Position numbers and translations under genes: made by a program. DNA of 8,842 nucleotides from Clostridia bacterium (lineage in GTDB: Bacteria > Bacillota_A > Clostridia > Oscillospirales > CAG-272). The notes under the pieces were generated by a model, which saw nothing but the letters and a program-made list of their open reading frames with translations, ran no database searches and had not been told where the DNA came from. How positions within the stretch are numbered: position 1 is the stretch's first letter; the number at the start of each line of letters is the position of its first letter. Below are positions 1 through 4,896 of the stretch, piece after piece. The stretch is from assembly GCA_017935805.1 (NCBI GenBank), contig JAGBGV010000148.1, positions 1 to 8,842 of the forward strand, given 5' to 3'.

Positions 1-1581
1 AAGCTCGATCTTGTCAAACTGCTTGATCATTGCGTTGATCTTCGCGTTGAACTTGCGGTTATCCTGCTTTGTCCACCAGTTGTTGATGTTACCGTATTCA
101 TCGCACTTTGCACCGTTTGAGTCAAACGCATGGGAGATCTCGTGACCGATAACTGCACCGATACCGCCGAGGTTTTCACTTCTTGTCTGCTTGAGGGAGT
201 AGAAGGGAGCCTGAAGGATAGCAGCGGGGAAGGTAATATCGTTTACAAAAGGATCGTAGCAAGCGTTTACCATGTGACCGGGCATTGCCCACTTGGTGCG
301 ATCAACAGGCTGTGTGAGCTTTCCGAGTCTGTACTCTGTCTCAATTGCGCCGAGAGTCTTTACGATATCAAACAGGGATGCTTTTTCATCATATACGAGC
401 TTGTCGAAGAAAGGATCAACTCGGTCGGGATATCCCATCTTAACGCCGATTTTCGACAGCTTGAGGATAGCCTTTTCCTTGGTGCTGTCTTCAAGGAAGT
501 CGTTCTTCTGGATGTGTTCCTTGTACATATCAATGATCTGGTATACGATCTCGGTGATGTCCTTCTTTGCCTCTTGGCCGAAGTACTTGTCGCCGTAGTA
601 AACGCCTACAGGCTCGGAATACAGACCGGATGCCAGGTCATATGCGAACTTTTCGATAGGTGTAACTGCGGGAATACCAGCGATAGCTCTGTAATAGGAG
701 CTGCCGAGTTCACGGAGTTCTTCGCTGAGAAGTGAGCAAGAGCCGATAAGTCCTGTAACATACGCCCAGTGCTTATAGAGGTCGAAGTTTGCAGAGTTGA
801 ATACGGTCTTGAAGGCCTTGAAGTATCTGGGCTCGGTTACGATGATCTCTTCGGGAACAAAGCCAAAGAGGTCGGTGAGCAGCTTCTTAAAGTTAATGGG
901 CCTCAGCATAGAGCATACTCTTGCTGTCTTCATAGGGTTGTAGATCTTAACGTACTCGGACCATTCTTCGCTTGTTTTTACAAGATTACCGAGAAGCGCG
1001 TCAAATGCAAGAGTGTCAGCAAGATACTGCGCCTGCTCTTCTTCTGTGAGTGTGGACTGTGCAAGAACAGCCTTCGCCATGTTTGTCCATATACCGAGGA
1101 TGGCAGTCTTCTGTGCTTCCATTTCGGGTTTGTAATATGAAGCGTCAGGCAGAATTACGCCGGGGCCCTGAATAAATACGCAGTGACGGGAGGTGTCCTT
1201 CATATCTGTGTCAACAAAGATGCTGAAGGGAAGTGGCAGGCGGCGGATTACCATGTCACGGAGAGCGTTGTTCATACTTCTGACTGTACCCATTTTCTTG
1301 AATACTGACAGATATCTGAGAGCGGGCTTCATTCCTGCCTTTGCTTTTTTCTTTACGTTGGTTGCAGCCTTGAACACGCCGCAAGCTCTCTCAAGATGCT
1401 CGTTCGGATATGATCCGTCCTTGCTCATTGTTTTGAATTCGCCGATCATGAGCTTCTGAATATCATCTCTGAGCTCTGTAAATCCGCCGGCAGTGGGCAT
1501 ATCATCGGGGATAACAAGCTCCTCCAGCTTTTCACCGTTAACGTGATTATACAGGTCGTCCTGAATTCTGATCTTTTCCAT
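1..1581 (-). CDS. M13 family zinc metallopeptidase (PepO/neprilysin-like), C-terminus beyond left edge
   Basis: Encodes 527 residues that run off the left edge; M13 enzymes usually have about 630-700, so roughly the last 100 or more are missing. M13 peptidases are zinc endopeptidases that cleave oligopeptides. The N-terminus (MEKIRIQDDLYNHVNGEKLE) has no signal peptide or membrane anchor, so a cytoplasmic PepO-like enzyme is likely. The family's substrate-binding segment appears as VNACYDPFVNDITFPAA, with Cys where VNAYY is typical. The catalytic motif HEISH followed by AFD lies at residues 480-484 (zinc ligands H480 and H484, catalytic E481). The third ligand, the Glu of the family's ENxAD-type motif about 60 residues later, falls outside the window. 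The start at 1581 is set by GGAGG eight bases upstream and the promoter at 1628-1656. The gene appears monocistronic at this end. The family call is firm; the substrate is unknown. Confidence 0.96.
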   Translation of the reverse strand, partial: MEKIRIQDDLYNHVNGEKLEELVIPDDMPTAGGFTELRDDIQKLMIGEFKTMSKDGSYPNEHLERACGVFKAATNVKKKAKAGMKPALRYLSVFKKMGTVRSMNNALRDMVIRRLPLPFSIFVDTDMKDTSRHCVFIQGPGVILPDASYYKPEMEAQKTAILGIWTNMAKAVLAQSTLTEEEQAQYLADTLAFDALLGNLVKTSEEWSEYVKIYNPMKTARVCSMLRPINFKKLLTDLFGFVPEEIIVTEPRYFKAFKTVFNSANFDLYKHWAYVTGLIGSCSLLSEELRELGSSYYRAIAGIPAVTPIEKFAYDLASGLYSEPVGVYYGDKYFGQEAKKDITEIVYQIIDMYKEHIQKNDFLEDSTKEKAILKLSKIGVKMGYPDRVDPFFDKLVYDEKASLFDIVKTLGAIETEYRLGKLTQPVDRTKWAMPGHMVNACYDPFVNDITFPAAILQAPFYSLKQTRSENLGGIGAVIGHEISHAFDSNGAKCDEYGNINNWWTKQDNRKFNAKINAMIKQFDKIEL

Positions 1582-1627
1582 ATTTTTGTCCTCCAATTAT
1601 TGTGTGATTTTTTGTTTACATATTAGT

Positions 1628-1656
1628 ATTATAGCGCAATTGGTATAATAATGCAA
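1628..1656 (-). promoter_or_regulatory. sigma-A promoter of the M13 peptidase gene
   Basis: Read on the minus strand: -35 TTGCAT (1656-1651), a 17-bp spacer and -10 TATAAT (1633-1628). This gives a leader of about 40 nt before the ATG at 1581. Confidence 0.85.
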
Positions 1657-1720
1657 GGAAAATTGAAAAAAACGGGATGGATAGGCACCGGTTTTATTTT
1701 GTATGATCAGATATGTGGGA

Positions 1721-1841
1721 AGAACTGTTGTGCGGGAAAACTGTCCACTGGACACTTTTTTAACACGCGCCCTCGGGGTCCTTCTCCATCTGATAAAACA
1801 AAAATGGATGCACAGAAGTACATCCAATCTTTGTTATGCGG
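1721..1841. repeat. Extragenic repeat unit A (hairpin-T6 block, terminator, short tRNA-end remnant)
   Basis: First of three related units (others at 4313-4417 and 4418-4565). It contains the inverted repeat TGTCCACTGGACA (1742-1754), six Ts, then AACACGCGCCCT. The 36 bases at 1755-1790 match 4315-4350 at 34 positions. Next come a minus-strand terminator (1795-1826) and TTATGCGG (1834-1841), which matches the plus-strand start of the tRNA-Leu 3' end. On the minus strand the block reads through in the same frame as unit C (RVKKVSSGQFSRTTVLP against RVKKASGGGFFRATAPS). I recall such strings from spurious ORFs in Clostridia genomes, so I treat it as an extragenic repeat and not a gene. Confidence 0.7.
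1795..1826 (-). terminator. Intrinsic terminator of repeat unit A (minus strand)
   Basis: The stem is TGGATGTAC with GTGCATCCA and the loop is TTCT, followed on the minus strand by TTTTTGTTTT. The single non-Watson-Crick pair is a U-G wobble on the minus transcript but would be a C-A mismatch on the plus transcript, so the minus strand is the working direction. No minus-strand gene lies just upstream now, which makes it an orphan or a relic. Confidence 0.75.
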
Positions 1842-1897
1842 TGAATGATGTTAATTCCCGAAATTGTTTTTACATATTACATATACTAACGGTTGAC

Positions 1898-1926
1898 GGA
1901 AACTTTCCAGAGCCCGATTGACAATC
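1898..1926. promoter_or_regulatory. Two perfect 11-bp palindromes at the operon promoter (candidate operator)
   Basis: GGAAACTTTCC (1898-1908) and GATTGACAATC (1916-1926) are both perfect 5-1-5 inverted repeats with centres 18 bp apart. The second contains the whole -35 hexamer of the promoter at 1918-1946. The operon's last gene encodes an XRE repressor-like protein, so these could be its autoregulatory sites. The two palindromes differ in sequence, so at most one may be its target. Binding is inferred. Confidence 0.45.
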
Positions 1927-1946
1927 AACAGATAATATGCTATATT
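1918..1946 (+). promoter_or_regulatory. sigma-A promoter of the leader-ATPase-XRE operon
   Basis: Consensus -35 TTGACA (1918-1923), a 17-bp spacer and -10 TATATT (1941-1946). Transcription should start near 1953, giving a leader of about 325 nt before the ATPase start at 2278. The -35 is embedded in a perfect palindrome. Confidence 0.88.
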
Positions 1947-1957
1947 GTTTGTGTAAC

Positions 1958-1978
1958 CAAATAACAAATTCAGCCAAA
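1958..1978 (+). repeat. Leader direct repeat, copy 1
   Basis: Its partner is at 2191-2211; 17 of 21 bases match, including an identical 13-base core AAATTCAGCCAAA. Each copy lies just upstream of a strong ribosome site and a short ORF, so the start region of the operon seems to have been duplicated within the leader. Confidence 0.7.
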
Positions 1979-1991
1979 GGAGGCGTTTATT

Positions 1992-2045
1992 ATGATGAAC
2001 ACTTATATTTATCGGATGTCATATGTATCGCCTGCAGTATGCTGA
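1992..2045 (+). CDS. Putative 17-aa leader peptide
   Basis: ATG at 1992 is preceded by AAAGGAGG (1976-1983) with an eight-base gap, one of the best ribosome sites in the window. The product would be MMNTYIYRMSYVSPAVC, ending at TGA 2043-2045. It contains three Tyr and three Met in 17 residues and has no signal sequence. Codons 7-10 overlap the segment 2011-2019 that can pair with the 5' arm of the terminator at 2071-2097. That arrangement suggests a control peptide whose translation sets RNA folding, rather than a functional protein. No known leader peptide is recognised. Translation is strongly suggested by the ribosome site but unproven. Confidence 0.6.
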   Translation: MMNTYIYRMSYVSPAVC

Positions 2046-2146
2046 ACGCAAGGTTAATATAGTGTTAAATGCACATCCGATCTCGGGTGTGTTTTTTGTT
2101 TGCCTGAAACATCTTTCTTTGGTGAACGTGTAGCTTGATGCACCCG
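2011..2146 (+). promoter_or_regulatory. Candidate transcription attenuator with antiterminator pairings
   Basis: Segment 2011-2019 (ATCGGATGT), inside the leader ORF, is perfectly complementary over 9 nt to ACATCCGAT at 2073-2081, the 5' arm of terminator 1. If they pair, the freed 3' arm of terminator 1 (CGGGTG, 2084-2089) is complementary to CACCCG (2141-2146), the 5' arm of terminator 2, with two further wobble pairs. One switch could therefore disable both terminators. The complementarity is seen directly; regulation, and the signal sensed by the leader ribosome, are inferred. Confidence 0.6.
2071..2097 (+). terminator. Leader terminator 1
   Basis: CACATCCG pairs with CGGGTGTG around the loop ATCT, giving eight pairs with one U-G wobble, followed by TTTTTTG. 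It lies 26 nt after the leader stop codon and 180 nt before the ATPase start, so it would stop most transcripts from the 1918 promoter unless relieved. Confidence 0.8.
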
Positions 2147-2166
2147 CAGGGATGCTTTTTGTTTTT
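2140..2166 (+). terminator. Leader terminator 2 (weaker)
   Basis: GCACCC pairs with GGGATGC (one bulged A) around the loop GCA, followed by TTTTTGTTTTT. The stem has only six pairs, so termination may be partial. Its 5' arm can instead pair with the 3' arm of terminator 1. Confidence 0.55.
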
Positions 2167-2190
2167 CGTGGGAAGCACTCGAATATAAGT

Positions 2191-2211
2191 CAAACGGAAA
2201 ATTCAGCCAAA
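2191..2211 (+). repeat. Leader direct repeat, copy 2
   Basis: Second copy of the 1958-1978 repeat with the identical core AAATTCAGCCAAA at 2199-2211. It again lies directly upstream of a strong ribosome site (GAAAGGAG, 2214-2221). Confidence 0.7.
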
Positions 2212-2231
2212 CCGAAAGGAGAATTTTTACT

Positions 2232-2306
2232 ATGATTGCAATCACAACGTTTTTGAAAAATGAAAGAGGGGATGACTATGAAGAGACTGGCACACTTTTT
2301 GCGTAA
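2232..2306 (+). CDS. Putative 24-aa ORF overlapping the ATPase start
   Basis: ATG at 2232 follows GAAAGGAG (2214-2221) at a ten-base gap. The 24-residue product begins MIAITTFLKNERGDD and stops at TAA 2304-2306, in a different frame from the ATPase gene, which starts inside it at 2278 (29-nt overlap). A ribosome translating this ORF would pass through the ATPase ribosome site GAGGGG (2266-2271), so translational coupling is plausible. The upstream direct repeat echoes the first leader ORF. No homology is recognised and function is unknown. It could also be a remnant of a duplicated gene start. Confidence 0.4.
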   Translation: MIAITTFLKNERGDDYEETGTLFA

Positions 2307-4080
2307 CATGGATAACGATACGGCAACCTACAAAGAAATGTACGAAGGCGGGCTAACGGTATATGATCCCGATATGCCGGACGCACCTCCATACGGAGAT
2401 TATGAACCAATATATTACAATAATGAGATAGGATATGAAATTACGCATACACACAAACTCGCGCAGGATAAACCCACAATAACCATCAGAATACCGCTTT
2501 CAAAACTCCCATTAAAAGATTTTGGTTGGACACCGGCCGCCTTTTGTTACAATAGATTCCGATCTTACATGGATCGACTGAACGAGGAGTTATACAATCG
2601 TTCCCGACCCGATAATGAAAACGGAAAGTATATATTATCCGAACACACAAGCGTGGTAATACCCAACAATTACTCGTTTTTTTCTCAATGTCTACACAAA
2701 TGGTATGAAAACACATCCGGTAAGAATGTTTGGCTTCTTAAAGCTCCAAATGCACCGGGAATGGAATTGATGTTGCATTTCAGGATCCAAGTTCAACTGC
2801 CACGCCGTAAACTGCGCAAAACTATACAGATGCTATGTCGTGATCTGCCGGATGCCGTGGATCGGTTTATTGAAGAATTCGATTATATCAGGTTAAACCG
2901 TGCTCTGGAACTCGCCGAAAAGCAGGCTGCAATCCGTACTTGGCTGAAGGATAGCGATTACTGTGCTTTTGTTGCAAACGGCAGTATTTTACCGCGCGCC
3001 AAAGGAACTGATATTCCTATGCTTGATGCGATACCGTTCAGATCCACACCTGATGATGAAATTGAGGTCTTTGGCGTAAAAGGTATGGGAATCAAAAAAG
3101 GCGTCACCGTCATTACTGGTGGTGGTTATTCGGGCAAATCCACTCTGCTTGATGCCATTTCTGCAGGAATCTACGACCACGTGCTTGGTGATGGGCGCGA
3201 GCTGTGCCTTACAGACGAAAGCGCCGTTACCATATCCGCAGAGGACGGACGAAGCGTAAAGCATGTCAACATTTCACCTTTTATCAAGTGGCTTCCGGGC
3301 GGTGATGCAAGGGATTTCTCCACAGATCATGCGTCAGGTTCCACTTCCCAGGCAGCAAACATCATGGAAACCGTGGACTGTGGCGCAAAGCTTCTGCTTA
3401 TAGATGAGGACAGAAGTGCCACAAACTTTATGATCCGCGACAAAATGATGAAGGAGCTGATTGAAAAAGAGCCAATCACGCCTTTCACCGATCGGGTAAA
3501 CGAGCTATACAAAAGGGAAGGTGTTTCTACGATTCTTGTAATCGGTGGTAGCGGAGAGTATCTTTCCGTTGCTGACAAGATCTACATGATGGAGGATTAC
3601 ATCATTCACGATGTAACGGAAAAATCAAAGGGAATCTGCACTTCTCACGGTGTTATGTCGGAGATTCCCACAGAAGCAGACTGGACACAAAACCGGATTC
3701 TGTATTCCGATAACTTCTCGTCTTATCCGGAAGGAAGCGGTAGTGAAAGATTAGAGGTGTCCGACATGGGATTTATCCGGATCGGTGACGAGTGGATTGA
3801 TGCTCGTGGAATGCATGATATTGTGTCAAAACGGCAACTTGATGCCCTCGGATTTATGCTACGGCTACTTATGGTATCCAACAAGGATCACTACATTGAT
3901 CTTACTCAACGAATTGATGAACTGTACGAAAAAATCACAGCAGAGGGCATGGATATTCTCTATTCGTCCTTTTTCACAACTACAGAGCGATTCCTCAATC
4001 TGCCGCGAAAACAGGAACTTCTGGCACTGGTCAACCGTATGCGAAAGATCAATATGGCGAAAGGCGGTGATGTGATATGA
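2278..4080 (+). CDS. Predicted ATPase of the ABC class (PF09818/COG3044 type)
   Basis: The protein has 600 residues. A Walker A GGGYSGKST lies at 281-289, a signature-like ASGSTSQAAN at 352-361, and a Walker B LLLIDEDRSATN at 372-383. This order and spacing, with a long N-terminal region before the P-loop, are characteristic of PF09818. No membrane segments are visible, so it is a soluble ATPase and not a transporter subunit. The bacterial family role is not established; one structurally studied relative I recall is MRB1590, an RNA-binding trypanosome RNA-editing factor, so nucleic-acid binding is possible. ATG 2278 is chosen because GAGGGG sits six bases upstream; an in-frame ATG at 2260 has no ribosome site. 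It follows an attenuator-like leader and overlaps the XRE gene by ATGA. The family call is strong; the substrate is unknown. Confidence 0.92.
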   Translation: MKRLAHFLRNMDNDTATYKEMYEGGLTVYDPDMPDAPPYGDYEPIYYNNEIGYEITHTHKLAQDKPTITIRIPLSKLPLKDFGWTPAAFCYNRFRSYMDRLNEELYNRSRPDNENGKYILSEHTSVVIPNNYSFFSQCLHKWYENTSGKNVWLLKAPNAPGMELMLHFRIQVQLPRRKLRKTIQMLCRDLPDAVDRFIEEFDYIRLNRALELAEKQAAIRTWLKDSDYCAFVANGSILPRAKGTDIPMLDAIPFRSTPDDEIEVFGVKGMGIKKGVTVITGGGYSGKSTLLDAISAGIYDHVLGDGRELCLTDESAVTISAEDGRSVKHVNISPFIKWLPGGDARDFSTDHASGSTSQAANIMETVDCGAKLLLIDEDRSATNFMIRDKMMKELIEKEPITPFTDRVNELYKREGVSTILVIGGSGEYLSVADKIYMMEDYIIHDVTEKSKGICTSHGVMSEIPTEADWTQNRILYSDNFSSYPEGSGSERLEVSDMGFIRIGDEWIDARGMHDIVSKRQLDALGFMLRLLMVSNKDHYIDLTQRIDELYEKITAEGMDILYSSFFTTTERFLNLPRKQELLALVNRMRKINMAKGGDVI

Positions 4081-4310
4081 GTACGATGACTTATCATATA
4101 ACGATTGCGGACAAAATCAAAGCATACCGCAACGATAATAATCTGTCGCTAAAAGAATTCGGTAAGCTGATAGGAGTTTCTGCTCAAGCGGTCTGGAAGT
4201 GGGAGCAGAACGCTTGTTGCCCCGATATCATTATGCTGCCACACCTCGCTAAGATCATGAAATGCACTACCGACGATTTCTTTGAACAATATGAGGTTAA
4301 TAATAGCTAA
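4077..4310 (+). CDS. Small XRE-family helix-turn-helix regulator
   Basis: The product has 77 residues and is almost entirely one Cro/CI-type helix-turn-helix domain (about residues 9-69): IADKIKAYRNDNNLSLKEFG, then KLIGVSAQAVWKWEQNACCP with the recognition helix, then HLAKIMKCTTDDFF. Its ATG lies within the last codons of the ATPase gene (ATGA overlap), so the two are co-transcribed and probably translationally coupled. A start at 4086 would remove only three residues. There is no sensor domain, so it likely binds DNA as a dimer. Autoregulation at the palindromes around 1898-1926 is the simplest guess. It could equally be a remnant of a mobile element's immunity repressor. The fold is confident; the target is inferred. 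Confidence 0.9.
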   Translation: MSTMTYHITIADKIKAYRNDNNLSLKEFGKLIGVSAQAVWKWEQNACCPDIIMLPHLAKIMKCTTDDFFEQYEVNNS

Positions 4311-4352
4311 CAGGCTTTTTTAACACGCGCCCTTGGGGTCCTTTTCCATCAT

Positions 4353-4390
4353 CAAAAAACAAAAATGAGACACACAAAAGTGCATCTCAT
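4353..4390 (-). terminator. Intrinsic terminator of repeat unit B (minus strand)
   Basis: Minus strand: ATGAGATGCAC pairs with GTGTGTCTCAT around TTTT, followed by TTTTTGTTTTTT. Two wobble pairs are compatible only with the minus transcript. The plus strand also has a T run after the stem, so it may stop the XRE operon weakly too. Confidence 0.75.
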
Positions 4391-4398
4391 TTTTGATC

Positions 4399-4417
4399 AT
4401 GCGGGTAAAAGGACTTG
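4399..4417 (-). pseudogene. 19-nt copy of the tRNA-Leu 3' end
   Basis: ATGCGGGTAAAAGGACTTG is identical to 4547-4565, the last 17 nt of the intact tRNA-Leu plus two flanking bases. The match stops abruptly inside the T-loop. It is either a decayed tandem tRNA copy or an attachment-site-like duplication. The order tRNA end, terminator, repeat is kept in both units. Confidence 0.7.
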
Positions 4418-4490
4418 CCCGTCTGCGGACGGAGCGGTGGCGCGGAAAAACCCTCCCCCGGAGGCTTTTTTAACACGCGCCCTTCAATTC
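4418..4490. repeat. Extragenic repeat unit C (most complete block)
   Basis: It contains the stem-loop CCGTCTGCGGACGG, a short GC-rich stretch, then the inverted repeat CCTCCCCCGGAGG (4452-4464), six Ts and AACACGCGCCCTT. Compared with unit A (TGTCCACTGGACA), two stem pairs differ by compensatory changes (T-A to C-G and G-C to C-G). That suggests the hairpin itself is conserved. With its flanking A and T runs it could also terminate transcription in either direction. Confidence 0.65.
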
Positions 4491-4505
4491 CTTTCTGAAT
4501 CTAAT

Positions 4506-4539
4506 AGAACAAAAAGCAGATATGCTAATGCATACCTGC
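4506..4539 (-). terminator. Terminator of the tRNA-Leu gene
   Basis: Minus strand: GCAGGTATGC pairs with GCATATCTGC around ATTA (ten pairs, one G-U wobble), then TTTTTGTTC. It begins ten bases after the tRNA 3' end. Confidence 0.88.
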
Positions 4540-4548
4540 TTTTGTTAT

Positions 4549-4631
4549 GCGGGTAAAAGGACTTGAACCTTCACCGGATCGCTCCGACTAGAACCTGAAT
4601 CTAGCGCGTCTGCCAATTCCGCCATACCCGC
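4549..4631 (-). tRNA. tRNA-Leu, anticodon CAG
   Basis: The gene is 83 nt, class II. The acceptor stem GCGGGTA/TACCCGC pairs fully. The anticodon stem CTAGA/TCTAG encloses the loop TTCAGGT, giving anticodon CAG (reads CUG). A long variable arm CGGA-GCGA-TCCG and the T-arm GAAGG-TTCAAGT-CCTTT are present. CCA is not encoded. It has its own promoter (4715-4743) and terminator, with a leader of about 75 nt that includes the inverted repeat ACTCAC/GTGAGT. Its 3' end is partly copied at 4399-4417, which marks this locus as a likely recombination site. Confidence 0.95.
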
Positions 4632-4714
4632 GTTATACTCACAATTTTTACACGGCGTGAGTTGCCGAGACGGAGCATTTCGCTTAATCCGCTTGTGTTC
4701 TCTCGAACGGATAC

Positions 4715-4743
4715 ATTGTACATCAAATTCGTATTTTTGTCAA
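4715..4743 (-). promoter_or_regulatory. Promoter of tRNA-Leu
   Basis: Minus strand: -35 TTGACA (4743-4738), a 17-bp spacer and -10 TACAAT (4720-4715). The near-consensus strength fits a stable RNA gene. Confidence 0.85.
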
Positions 4744-4833
4744 TAGGTTTACCGAAATTTTCTCCCTCCTCTGTTCTCACCCCGCTTTTCCTTCTTGTTT
4801 TTAACAAAAACGCCTCATATATACAGAATAAAC

Positions 4834-4862
4834 TTGATTTTGCATCTGTTTTTGAGTATAAT
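4834..4862 (+). promoter_or_regulatory. Promoter of the GtrA-like gene
   Basis: -35 TTGATT (4834-4839), a 17-bp spacer and -10 TATAAT (4857-4862). The predicted start is near 4869, leaving a leader of about 28 nt before the ATG at 4897. Confidence 0.85.
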
Positions 4863-4896
4863 AATTAAATATGAAAGCAAAAAATGCGAGGTAAGT

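Larger units (their letters stand above)
4313..4417. repeat. Extragenic repeat unit B (left-truncated) with terminator and tRNA-end fragment
   Basis: It begins directly after the XRE stop codon. The hairpin half of the block seen at 1742-1754 and 4452-4464 is missing; only GGCTTTTTTAACACGCGCCC and what follows remain. Bases 4315-4350 match 1755-1790 at 34 of 36 positions. A minus-strand terminator and a 19-nt tRNA-Leu end copy follow. The truncation coincides with the right end of the ATPase/XRE operon, suggesting that the operon's arrival removed the left part. Confidence 0.7.

Noticed and set aside
130..735. 201-codon plus-strand ORF
   Set aside because: Antisense shadow of the M13 peptidase, whose HEISH motif is read on the other strand; no ribosome site.
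1597..1827. Minus-strand ORF reading RVKKVSSGQFSRTTVLP, similar to a frame in the 4418-4490 repeat
   Set aside because: The similarity is explained by the shared DNA repeat and hairpin; the frame runs through a terminator and a promoter and has no ribosome site.
2054..2245. 63-codon minus-strand ORF across the leader
   Set aside because: Overlaps the terminators and ribosome sites of the plus-strand leader; no start signals.
1721..4490. Possible CRISPR array from repeated blocks
   Set aside because: Only three divergent copies with unequal spacing and no cas genes.
4365..4556. 63-codon plus ORF over the repeat block
   Set aside because: Crosses two terminators and enters the tRNA gene antisense; it is repeat read-through.
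4871..4894. Seven-codon upstream ORF (MKAKNAR) ending before the GtrA-like start
   Set aside because: Starts almost at the transcript's 5' end with no ribosome site; most likely chance.
4795..4896. 34-codon N-terminal extension of the GtrA-like protein
   Set aside because: Upstream of the predicted transcription start near 4869; ATG 4897 has its own ribosome site.
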